A stretch of 64,000 nt of DNA from JBBDMC01 sp963775235 (GTDB taxonomy: Bacteria; Pseudomonadota; Alphaproteobacteria; Rhizobiales; Kaistiaceae), in NCBI GenBank assembly GCA_963775235.1, contig CAVZHY010000001.1, positions 62,001 to 126,000 on the forward strand, given 5' to 3'. Under the pieces are notes generated by a model. It did no database searches, was not told the origin of the DNA, and was given only the letters and a program-made list of their open reading frames with translations. The position numbers and the translations under genes were made by a program. This document shows, one piece after another, positions 1 through 7,812 of this stretch (positions within the stretch are counted from its first letter, which is position 1; each line of letters begins with the position of its first letter).

Positions 1-593
1 ATTACCGTTGCGCCGGCATACACTTCAGCGTCGGTGCGCCGCGGGTCAACGACAACGGGTATTTCCGCCGCGTGCGCCTTCTCGATCATGGCCGCGATGG
101 CCACGGCATCAAGGGCACCACGCCCGTAGTCGGACAGAACCAACGCGTTTGCCGCCGGAATTGCCGCCTTTGCCGCCGCAATCAGCGCTTCACGGATCTC
201 GGCTGCGGCCGGCGTGGTGACTTCCGCATCCACACAGAGAAGCTGCTGCCACCCGGCCAGATAGCGTGTCTTGACCGTTGTCGGGCGGCTGCTGTCGGTA
301 ATGAGGTGCGCAGCGAGACGAGGAAAGGCGGCGCACAACGCGGCCAGCTCACGCCCCGGTTCGTCTTCGCCGGTCAGCCCCACCAGCGTGACCGTGCCGC
401 CGTAGGCCAGCAAATTGGCTGCGACGTTGGCGGCGCCGCCCGGGTGTGCCCTCGTGGCGCCATACTTGAGCACCGGCACGGGCGCCTCGCGCGACACGCG
501 GGTGACCAGCCCTTCGACGAAACGGTCAAGCAGCACGTCCCCCGCGACCAGCACCGCCGCCTCGCCCAGCGCGTCGATGACATTGGCGTCCAT
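1..593 (-). CDS. hldE: Bifunctional heptose-7-phosphate kinase/heptose-1-phosphate adenylyltransferase, N-terminal part
   Basis: The minus-strand frame opens at ATG 593 and stays open to the window edge, so the 3' end is missing. The protein begins MDANVIDALGEAAVLVAGDV and contains LLDRFVEGLVTRVSREAPVP followed by a GGAANVAANL motif, the sugar- and nucleotide-binding N-terminus of PfkB/ribokinase-fold heptose kinases. Further on it has VLSDYGRGAL and VVVDPRR. Known family role: phosphorylation of D-glycero-D-manno-heptose-7-phosphate at C1, and in two-domain forms transfer of AMP, for LPS inner-core heptose in the cytoplasm. Only about 197 codons are visible, so the adenylyltransferase domain is assumed, not seen. 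A kinase-only HldA is the alternative. Confidence 0.82.
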   Translation of the reverse strand, partial: MDANVIDALGEAAVLVAGDVLLDRFVEGLVTRVSREAPVPVLKYGATRAHPGGAANVAANLLAYGGTVTLVGLTGEDEPGRELAALCAAFPRLAAHLITDSSRPTTVKTRYLAGWQQLLCVDAEVTTPAAAEIREALIAAAKAAIPAANALVLSDYGRGALDAVAIAAMIEKAHAAEIPVVVDPRRTDAEVYAGATV

Positions 594-807
594 GGATTTC
601 GTGGTGTCCGTAGCGGGTCTTAAGGCCGCCGCTATATCGGCGGGCGGGGCACGGGGCAAGGCTGAGCGCGAAAGGTTCCCGTATTGCAACGATTTAACCC
701 CCGGCCGTTGCGGAATATTGTAATGTCCGGCCGGCGCACGCGACGGAAAGGCGATCGCGCCCCGTTTATCATGTTGCGCCGTATTCGCGCCCCCACACGG
801 ATCCTGA

Positions 808-2184
808 ATGTCAGCCATAAAGCAGATAGTCCTGTCGCTCGTCGTCATCGTCATCGCTGCCGGCGCCTGGTTTGCCTACGACCGCGGATATTTCTCCTCC
901 GCCGGTGATCCGGTATCGGTCGCCTCGCGCCCGGCCGGCAGCGCTGCCAGCGGCGGTCCGCCCGGCGGGGGCGCCGGCCGTCCGGCGGGAGGTGAGGCAC
1001 GCGGCGGCGTTCCCGGCGGGGGAGGCGGGTTCGGTCGTGCTGCGACGCCCGTGGTCGCCGCGAGCGTCGGTACCGACAACAACAGCCTCGACGTCCACGC
1101 CATCGGTACGGTTGCGGCGGCCCGCGCAGTAACCCTCTTCCCGCAGGTGACCGGCATCGTTACTGCGATCGATTTCACCCCGGGGACCAAAGTCGACGCC
1201 GATGCGGCGCTGGTTCACCTCGACAATGCCGATCAGCAGGTCGCGGTCGACAAAGCCAAGATCGCACTCGACAGCGCGCAGGCAGCCCTGACCCGTTCGG
1301 AGCAGCTCGCCAAGTCCAACAATATCTCCAGCGTCGCTCTCACCGACGCCCAGTCTGCCGTCCAGAAGGCCCAGATCGACCTGAAAAGCGCCCAGTTGGA
1401 CCTCGCCAAGCGCACCGTGACCGCGCCGTTCGCGGGCACCATCGGCCTGACCGATATTACCGTCGGCGACCTCGTTAGTTCCTCCAAGGCGATCGCCACG
1501 CTCGACGACATGTCGACGGTTACCGTCGCCTTCGACGTGCCCGAGCGGGCCTCCGGGCGCGTCGCCGTAGGACAGGACGTGACCGCGACCACCGAGGCGC
1601 TGGCCGGCCAGCGCTTTCAGGGCTCGATCAGCGCCGTCGACAGCCGGGTCGACCCGGTCTCCCGCACGTTAAGGGTCGAGGCCACGCTGCCCAATAATGC
1701 CAACGTCTTGAAGCCTGGCATGGCATTGACAATCGATATGTCCTTCCCCGGCCAGGATCATCCGGCAGTGCCGTCGCTTGCCGTGCAATGGGACCGAGAC
1801 GGCTCCTACGTGTGGAAGCTGGACGGAAGCACGGTGCACCGGATCAACATCGACATCGTCGACCGACGAAGCGGCACAGTCATTGTCGTCGGCGACCTGC
1901 AACCGGGCGATTCGGTCGTTTCGGAAGGTGGCCAGCGCCTGCGCGAAGGCGCCAAAGTGAATGTCGTTGACAGTGGCGAGAACGCCGGAGCTCCGGCGGC
2001 CACCGATGCGGAGAGCCCCCAGGCGGTCAACGGTACGCGTCCGCCGGGCGCAAACGGCGAAGGCGCGCCGAAGGCAGATGGTGCGCGGCGGCCGAACGGC
2101 GCCGATGCGCAGCCACCGGCCACGACCGACGGAGCCACCGGGGTCGATGCCGCGGCCGCACCGCGGCGTCCACGCAGCGGTTGA
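808..2184 (+). CDS. RND efflux periplasmic adaptor subunit (membrane fusion protein)
   Basis: The 458-residue protein starts with an N-terminal membrane anchor (IVLSLVVIVIAAGAWFAY), then a Gly/Pro-rich linker, a biotinyl-lipoyl-like and alpha-hairpin region (TLFPQVTGIVTAIDFTPGTK; coiled coil around residues 150-195), and the adaptor signature RTVTAPFAGTIGLTDITVGD. The last 70 residues are low-complexity Pro/Gly/Ala. Such adaptors link an inner-membrane RND pump to an outer-membrane channel. The stop codon lies 15 bases before the ATG of the downstream pump gene, so the two form an operon. No TolC-like gene is present nearby. Confidence 0.9.
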   Translation: MSAIKQIVLSLVVIVIAAGAWFAYDRGYFSSAGDPVSVASRPAGSAASGGPPGGGAGRPAGGEARGGVPGGGGGFGRAATPVVAASVGTDNNSLDVHAIGTVAAARAVTLFPQVTGIVTAIDFTPGTKVDADAALVHLDNADQQVAVDKAKIALDSAQAALTRSEQLAKSNNISSVALTDAQSAVQKAQIDLKSAQLDLAKRTVTAPFAGTIGLTDITVGDLVSSSKAIATLDDMSTVTVAFDVPERASGRVAVGQDVTATTEALAGQRFQGSISAVDSRVDPVSRTLRVEATLPNNANVLKPGMALTIDMSFPGQDHPAVPSLAVQWDRDGSYVWKLDGSTVHRINIDIVDRRSGTVIVVGDLQPGDSVVSEGGQRLREGAKVNVVDSGENAGAPAATDAESPQAVNGTRPPGANGEGAPKADGARRPNGADAQPPATTDGATGVDAAAAPRRPRSG

Positions 2185-2198
2185 GGGGAGGGCGCTCG

Positions 2199-5100
2199 AT
2201 GGCGTCGGAGACCACTGCCAACAATGGCAATAACATTAGTAACAATCCGATCACCAACCGCGACGGCGGCATTGCCTCGCTGTTCGTGCGCCGACCGGTT
2301 CTCGCTGTCGTCATCAGCCTGTTGATCGTCATCGGCGGTGTGGCTGCCCTCTTCGGCATCGAAGTCCGCGAGATGCCGAACATCGATCAGCCGGTAATCA
2401 CCGTGCTCACCAACTACAGCGGCGCTACCCCGGATACGATCGACAAGGAGATCACTGCCGTTATCGAGGGTGCGGTGGCGCGCACGCCTGGAGTGGTGTC
2501 GATCACGTCGCAGTCGAATCCCGGCCAGAGCCGCGTCACTATCGAGTTCGGCGTCAACACCGATATCAACGTCGCCGCCAACGATCTGCGCGACGCGATC
2601 GGCCGGCTCCGCTCGCTGCCGGACGACGCGGACACCCCCGTGATCGTCAAGGCCGACGCCGATTCCAGCTCGATCATGCAACTCGCGGCGACGTCCACGA
2701 CGATGTCGATCCAGGATCTGACGCAGCTCGTCGACGACCGCGTCGTGCCTCGCCTCGCCGCGGTCGACGGCGTCGCCGACGTGCAGGAGTTCGGCGACCG
2801 CAATCCGGTGGTGCAGATCATTCTTGACCCTGACGCCCTGGCCGCCCGCAAGCTGACCGTCACCGACCTTGCCAACGCACTTGGCAACGTCACCTTCGAC
2901 GCCCCGGCCGGCAGCCTTTCGGACACCTTCCGTACGCTGCTGGTGCGCGCGGACGCCACTGCCAAGACGGCGCAGGAGATTGGCAGCATCCAGGTCAATC
3001 CGACCACCAAGGTCAGCGACGTCGCCGACGTGGTCTTCGGCCCCGCGGACCGCGTGACCTCGCTCAGGATCAACGGCAAGACCGGCATCGGCATGGGCAT
3101 CGTCCGCCAGGCCGGCGCCAACACGCTCGATGTGTCGAGGGCGGTCAACGCTGCCATCGCCGAAATGAAACAGACACTGCCGCCGGACGTCGACATCCAG
3201 GTCACCACCGACGATGCCGACTACATCGGCGGAGCCATCAAGGAGGTGCTGCGCACGCTGTTGCTCGCCACCGCGATTGTGGTGGTGGTGATCTATGTGT
3301 TCCTGCGCTCGATCCGGGTGACTTTTATCCCCGCGGTAACCGTGCCTATCGCGCTCACCGGCACGCTGGCGGCGATGTGGGCGATGGGTTTCTCGATCAA
3401 CATCCTGACCCTGCTTGCCCTGGTGTTGGCGACTGGTCTCGTCGTCGACGACGCCATCGTTGTGATCGAAAACATATCTCGGCAGCGAGGCCTCGGTCTT
3501 GGGCCGCGCGCCGCGGCCGTCATCGGTACCCGCCAGGTGTTCTTCGCAGTCATCGCCACGACCGCGACCCTGGTGGCAGTGTTCATCCCTATCTCGTTCC
3601 TGCCAGGCGTCGTCGGCTCGCTGTTCTCCGAATTCGGCTTCGTTCTCGCCTTCGCGGTAATCCTGTCGTCCGTGGTGGCGCTATCGCTGACGCCGATGCT
3701 GGCCTCGCGACTGATCAGCGATCGCGAAATTCACCACGGCCACAACGCCATCGGCCGAGCCGTGGTCGCTCTCGGCGAGGCGTCGATCAGGCTTTACTCG
3801 CACCTGCTCGAGGCGGCGCTGCGGGCGCCGCTGGTGGTTATCGTTGCAGCCGTGCTGTTCGCTGGGGCTGCATTCGCCGGCTTTCAACTACTGCCGTCCG
3901 AACTCGCTCCCAATGAGGATCGCGGCGTCGTTTCGGTGTCCGTCGACGCGCCGCAGGGCTCGACCGTCGACTATGCCGACAGCCAACTTCGCGAGATCGA
4001 GAACGCTGCCATGCCTTTCCTGAAGGACGGAGAGGCAACCAGCATGTTCTCGATGGCGCGCGGCAGCGGGTCGGGCTTTATGTTCCTGCGACTGGCACAG
4101 TGGGACCAGCGCACCCGCGATCAGGCCGCGATAAACGCCGATCTGGACCGCCGGCTGCAGGGTATTCCCGGCGTCCAGATCTTCGCACCTTCGAGTAACG
4201 GGCTGCAAATCCGTGGCAGCGGTCAAGGCCTGACCTTCGCGGTCGTCGGCAACGACTACGACACCCTGTCCACTGCAACCGACAAGCTGGTTACGGCCAT
4301 GGGGGACAGCCCGGCGTTCGGTAATGTCCGCCAAAGCTACGACACCACCCAGGCGCAGATGTCGATCAAGATCGACCGCCAGCGGGCGACCGATGTCGGA
4401 ATCCCGATCTCGACCATCTCGTCGGCGGTGCAGACACTGCTGGACGGCAAGAATCTCGGCAATTTCTACATTGGCGACAATCAAATCGAGATCGATCTGC
4501 GCGCGCCGACTGGCATGATCCAGGACACCGCCGCGCTCGACGGCATCCAGCTGCGTTCCGGCGACGGAAAGATGGTGCCGCTGTCGACGCTGGTGAGCTT
4601 CCAGGAAGGCGCTGTGGCGCCGAGCCTGCCGCGCCAGGACCAGCGCCGCGCGATTCCGGTCCGCGCCTCGCTCGGCGACGGTGTCGATCTCCGCACGGCG
4701 ATGAACACCCTGGAAGGGTTGGTCGCCAAGACGCTGCCCCCCAACATGCAGATCGTCTACACCGGTGACGCCAAGGAGCTTAACAATACCTCGAGCGGCG
4801 TTACCCGCACCTTCATCTTCGCGCTGGTCATCGTGGTGCTGGTGCTTGCGGCCCAGTTCGAGAGCTTCATCAGCGCGATGATCCTGGTCGCCACGGTGCC
4901 CTTCGGGTTGGCCGCGGCGGTGTTCGCCATTTTGCTCACCGGCGGTTCCATCAACATCTACAGCGAGATCGGCCTCGTGATGCTGGTCGGCCTCATGTCC
5001 AAGAACGGCATCCTGATCGTCGAGTTTGCCAACCAGCTCCGCGATGCCGGGCAGTCTATCGGCGACGCCATCCGCAATGCTGCACTCATTCGTTTGCGGC

Positions 5101-5408
5101 CGGTGGTGATGACCATGATCTCGACGGTCGTCGGCGGCCTGCCGCTGGTTCTGCTGAGCGGTCCGGGATCGGCTGCCCGGCACGCGCTCGGCTGGGTGAT
5201 CGTCGGCGGTCTCGGCTTCGCCACCATCTTCACTCTGTTCCTGACGCCGGTGGTGTTCAGCCTTCTTGCCCGCTTCTCCAGTCCCCGCATCACCGAGGAG
5301 CGGCGGCTGGCGCGCGAGCTCGAAGAGGCGGCGGCCGCCCCCGGCAGCCTTGTTCCGACCGCGGAGGAAGCCGGTGAAATGCCGGCGTACCCGGTCGCCG
5401 CCGAATAG
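2199..5408 (+). CDS. RND efflux transporter permease (AcrB/HAE1-like)
   Basis: Start taken as ATG 2199, which follows a GAGGGGAGGG ribosome-binding stretch, rather than the in-frame TTG at 2181. The product of about 1069 residues has the family layout: N-terminal TM1 (FVRRPVLAVVISLLIVIGGV), porter domain, TM2-6 with the RND motif LVLATGLVVDDAIVVIENI carrying the proton-relay Asp pair, a second porter domain and TM7-12. Substrate specificity cannot be read from the sequence. The neighbouring ECF sigma and metal-sensor-like genes make a stress- or metal-responsive pump plausible, but the sequence is closer in style to hydrophobe/amphiphile pumps than to CzcA. Confidence 0.92.
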   Translation: MASETTANNGNNISNNPITNRDGGIASLFVRRPVLAVVISLLIVIGGVAALFGIEVREMPNIDQPVITVLTNYSGATPDTIDKEITAVIEGAVARTPGVVSITSQSNPGQSRVTIEFGVNTDINVAANDLRDAIGRLRSLPDDADTPVIVKADADSSSIMQLAATSTTMSIQDLTQLVDDRVVPRLAAVDGVADVQEFGDRNPVVQIILDPDALAARKLTVTDLANALGNVTFDAPAGSLSDTFRTLLVRADATAKTAQEIGSIQVNPTTKVSDVADVVFGPADRVTSLRINGKTGIGMGIVRQAGANTLDVSRAVNAAIAEMKQTLPPDVDIQVTTDDADYIGGAIKEVLRTLLLATAIVVVVIYVFLRSIRVTFIPAVTVPIALTGTLAAMWAMGFSINILTLLALVLATGLVVDDAIVVIENISRQRGLGLGPRAAAVIGTRQVFFAVIATTATLVAVFIPISFLPGVVGSLFSEFGFVLAFAVILSSVVALSLTPMLASRLISDREIHHGHNAIGRAVVALGEASIRLYSHLLEAALRAPLVVIVAAVLFAGAAFAGFQLLPSELAPNEDRGVVSVSVDAPQGSTVDYADSQLREIENAAMPFLKDGEATSMFSMARGSGSGFMFLRLAQWDQRTRDQAAINADLDRRLQGIPGVQIFAPSSNGLQIRGSGQGLTFAVVGNDYDTLSTATDKLVTAMGDSPAFGNVRQSYDTTQAQMSIKIDRQRATDVGIPISTISSAVQTLLDGKNLGNFYIGDNQIEIDLRAPTGMIQDTAALDGIQLRSGDGKMVPLSTLVSFQEGAVAPSLPRQDQRRAIPVRASLGDGVDLRTAMNTLEGLVAKTLPPNMQIVYTGDAKELNNTSSGVTRTFIFALVIVVLVLAAQFESFISAMILVATVPFGLAAAVFAILLTGGSINIYSEIGLVMLVGLMSKNGILIVEFANQLRDAGQSIGDAIRNAALIRLRPVVMTMISTVVGGLPLVLLSGPGSAARHALGWVIVGGLGFATIFTLFLTPVVFSLLARFSSPRITEERRLARELEEAAAAPGSLVPTAEEAGEMPAYPVAAE

Positions 5409-5622
5409 CCTGGAGACGTTATGGGCGCCGTTGCTTCGCTGCCATTGTCGATCGGACCGGTCGCAGCCGGCCGCGGCAACGAGCACCGTGCGCGCGACCA
5501 TAGGATCGGTTATTGTCGCGGCCGCGGTTGCTCGGGCGAAGCCGCATGGAGTCTGTCGTCGCACGACCGTCCGGGTTTCGGCTCATGGCTCAACCTGGTT
5601 GGTCCCCTTCGGGAGACGGGCC

Positions 5623-6207
5623 TTGGAGCAATCGCGCGACGCGCGAGATCGGTCACAAATCCACGCCGACCAGGCCATCATGGCGGCGATCGCGGCCGGC
5701 GACCCGCGAGTTTTTGCCCGGCTTGTCACCGAGATGACGCCCATTTTGCTGCGCTTCACCCAATCGATTCTGGTCGCCAGCCCGGGCGAGGCCGAGGAGG
5801 TCGTGCAGGAAGCATTGGTGCGGCTGTGGCAGCGGGCTAGTGCATGGCAGCCCAACGGCCGCATCTCTACCTGGCTCCACCGGGTCGCGTACCGCCTGTG
5901 CATCGATGCGCTGCGCGCCAGCCGACCATCCGTCGCCATCGACGACGTCGCCGAAACGATCGCGGACGACCAGCCATTGGCGAGTGCGCGGCTCGATCAT
6001 CTTGACGAGGTCCGCGCGATCCGCGCCGCCATCGCCGCTTTGCCTGAGCGCCAACGGGCTGCCATCGTCCTTTGTCACTTCCAGGGTCTTGGTCAGGCGG
6101 AAGCCTCGGCTGTCATGGGTATCGGCGAGCACGCGTACGAATCGCTGCTTTCTCGCGCGCGCCGCGGTCTGAGGGCAACGGTGGCGGGCAGGGGGGGACG
6201 GCGATGA
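5623..6207 (+). CDS. ECF-subfamily RNA polymerase sigma factor
   Basis: Sigma-70 region 2 is seen in FTQSILVASPGEAEEVVQEALVRLW and ISTWLHRVAYRLCIDALR, and region 4 in ALPERQRAAIVLCHFQGLGQ with the helix-turn-helix GIGEHAYESLLSRARRGLR. The frame is open far upstream into the pump gene; TTG 5623 after GGGAGA is chosen because the protein then has normal ECF length (194 residues), with ATG 5680 as the alternative. Its stop overlaps the ATG of the next gene, which with 6626-7078 resembles a sigma/anti-sigma/sensor operon. It probably controls this operon or the adjacent pump; no promoter motif was assigned. Confidence 0.85.
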   Translation: MEQSRDARDRSQIHADQAIMAAIAAGDPRVFARLVTEMTPILLRFTQSILVASPGEAEEVVQEALVRLWQRASAWQPNGRISTWLHRVAYRLCIDALRASRPSVAIDDVAETIADDQPLASARLDHLDEVRAIRAAIAALPERQRAAIVLCHFQGLGQAEASAVMGIGEHAYESLLSRARRGLRATVAGRGGRR

Positions 6208-6629
6208 CCGTGCCCGTAACCGTCATCGTCGCTGCGATCGACCGCTACGGCGCCGACCTCGCCACATGGCCGGAACGGGACCTGGCGAAGGCCGCCCGCC
6301 TCGCCGCGCTCGCCGACCCAGACGTTCGCGCCTGGCTCGATGAGGCGCGCTGCCTCGAGGCTGACCTCGATCGCGCCCGCGCCAGCGTGGACGAAGAGAT
6401 CGCCCGCTCGGGCGCACCCGAGCGCATTGGCGCGGCGGTGCGCGCTGCGGCGGCTCAGTCTACGGCGCTGCGCCCGCGCTGGGCCGCAATCGCGGCGACG
6501 TTGATGATCGCCGCAGGCCTCGGCGCTGCGTTTGAGTTGACCACGGGCGCGGCCGCCGGCAACCAGAGCTTGGACGTCGTGGTGCTCGACCCGCTTGTCT
6601 TCGGGCCGACCGGGTTCGACCAGCAATGA
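6204..6629 (+). CDS. Small membrane protein, putative anti-sigma factor
   Basis: The 141-residue protein has an N-terminal soluble part (DRYGADLATWPERDLAKAAR), a single predicted TM helix around residues 95-112 (WAAIAATLMIAAGLGAAFEL) and a short periplasmic tail. It starts inside the stop of the sigma factor (ATGA) and ends overlapping the next start, so translation is likely coupled. Position and topology suggest a membrane-anchored anti-sigma factor holding the upstream ECF protein, as CnrY does with CnrH. No zinc-binding anti-sigma motif is visible. The role is inferred from context only. Confidence 0.6.
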   Translation: MTVPVTVIVAAIDRYGADLATWPERDLAKAARLAALADPDVRAWLDEARCLEADLDRARASVDEEIARSGAPERIGAAVRAAAAQSTALRPRWAAIAATLMIAAGLGAAFELTTGAAAGNQSLDVVVLDPLVFGPTGFDQQ

Positions 6630-7078
6630 ACGCGACCATTCCCGAACGCCGGCGCTGGCTGGGCGTCGCCCTGATCGTGTCCCTTGCCGTCAATGCCTTC
6701 TTTGTCGGCGCGGCGGCCACGAATGTCTTGAACACCCGGCAGCACCGGGATCACGATAAGATGTTTCGTTTCGAGTTGCACTGGCTTGCAGGACGCGTTC
6801 CGGACGCGGAGCTGGAGAAGGTGAAGGCAGCGGTCACCGGTGACCTGCCGGGCGCCGAGCGCCACCTGCAGCGGTTGAGCGAATTGCGCAACGGTCTCGG
6901 TAAGCTGCTCGCCGCGCCCGAGCCCGACCGCAGTGCGATCGACGCTCAACTCGCAGACATCCGCGCGGAGCTCGACAACATGGTCGCCGAGACGCAGGCC
7001 ACGACCGTAGACTCGCTCCTGAAGCTTCCACCAGATACCCGCGCCAACCTTGGTAACCCCTCCAATCAGACGGACTGA
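6626..7078 (+). CDS. Periplasmic heavy-metal sensor-like protein (CnrX/CpxP-like)
   Basis: An N-terminal TM anchor (WLGVALIVSLAVNAFFVGAA) is followed by a charged, helical periplasmic domain of about 110 residues containing HRDHDKMFRFELHW and a long amphipathic helix (AERHLQRLSELRNGLGKLL). This is the size and shape of the periplasmic metal-resistance sensor family (CnrX, CpxP, ZraP). It is the third gene of the overlapping set after the sigma factor and putative anti-sigma. Inferred role: sensing envelope or metal stress and releasing the sigma factor. The ligand is unknown. The 3' end overlaps the convergent methyltransferase gene by 13 bases. Confidence 0.65.
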   Translation: MNATIPERRRWLGVALIVSLAVNAFFVGAAATNVLNTRQHRDHDKMFRFELHWLAGRVPDAELEKVKAAVTGDLPGAERHLQRLSELRNGLGKLLAAPEPDRSAIDAQLADIRAELDNMVAETQATTVDSLLKLPPDTRANLGNPSNQTD

Positions 7079-7812
7079 GGAGCGGCGGGTTCCAGGACGA
7101 AGACGGCCCCCGGTTTGCGCGCCGCGCCCTCTACGTCGCCCACATCCGGAACCCGGTATTCCGCGACAAGACGCAGCCCAGAGCGGGGCAGGTAAGCCCG
7201 GCCCGGATCGCCGATCAAGATCTGGAGACCTGCAGCGAGACAGCGGTCGAGGAAGCCGATCATCCGCTCCGCCAGCGCGCGTTCGTAGAAGACGTCGCCT
7301 GCCAGGACGATGTCGGTGTCCGGCGGCGGACCGGAGGTGATGTCCTTTCCGATCGCCGTAACGGCGACACCGTTGGCCGCCGCGTTGAGGGCGATGGCGG
7401 CGATTGCGTAAGGATCGATGTCCGCTGCGCTGACCGCACCCGCACCGGCCATGGCCGCCGCGATGGCAACGAGGCCGGACCCAGCGCCGAGGTCGAGCAC
7501 GCGGCGCGCGGCGACAGTCTGCGGCCAGTCGAGGACATGGCGGGCAAGGGCGAGGCCGCCGGCCCACGGGAAGGCCCAATACGGCGGCGGAGGGTCGACG
7601 CCGCTCTCGTCCCGTGTACCGAGCCGCCACAGCCCGGTCGCCTCGTGCGCCGTATGCAGCCGGATCGCGGGGATCGACGGCACCGGCTCGATGCGGGTGT
7701 TGGTCTGAACGAACCTAAGCGGGTCCGGACGACGCCGAGACCTTGTCACGGCGGCCACGGCCTCAGGCGTGCGACTGGCCGTCGTCGGGGCCCCGCGCAT
7801 GGGCCGGCGCAC
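7066..7812 (-). CDS. Class I SAM-dependent methyltransferase (ETFB-lysine/nicotinamide N-methyltransferase-like)
   Basis: The SAM-binding motif VLDLGAGSGLVAIAAAMAGA and the preceding PPPPYWAFPWAGGLALARHV block are typical of the PF10294-like family that includes ETFB lysine methyltransferase. The product is 248 residues; the first 45 are low-complexity and may not be translated, because ATG 7812 lies inside the upstream pump gene (50-base overlap). It sits directly downstream of the RND pump on the same strand, and its link to efflux is unclear. The acceptor substrate (protein lysine or a small molecule) cannot be decided here. Confidence 0.75.
   Translation of the reverse strand: MRRPMRGAPTTASRTPEAVAAVTRSRRRPDPLRFVQTNTRIEPVPSIPAIRLHTAHEATGLWRLGTRDESGVDPPPPYWAFPWAGGLALARHVLDWPQTVAARRVLDLGAGSGLVAIAAAMAGAGAVSAADIDPYAIAAIALNAAANGVAVTAIGKDITSGPPPDTDIVLAGDVFYERALAERMIGFLDRCLAAGLQILIGDPGRAYLPRSGLRLVAEYRVPDVGDVEGAARKPGAVFVLEPAAPQSV

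Noticed and set aside
8..908. Plus-strand open frames over hldE and the upstream gap (e.g. 72-623)
   Set aside because: They overlap a clear minus-strand PfkB-fold gene, are Arg/Cys-rich and have no recognisable domain.
3888..5564. 558-codon minus-strand open frame opposite the first RND pump
   Set aside because: High-G+C antisense shadow, rich in Asp, Gln, Arg, His; the plus strand encodes an unmistakable RND permease.
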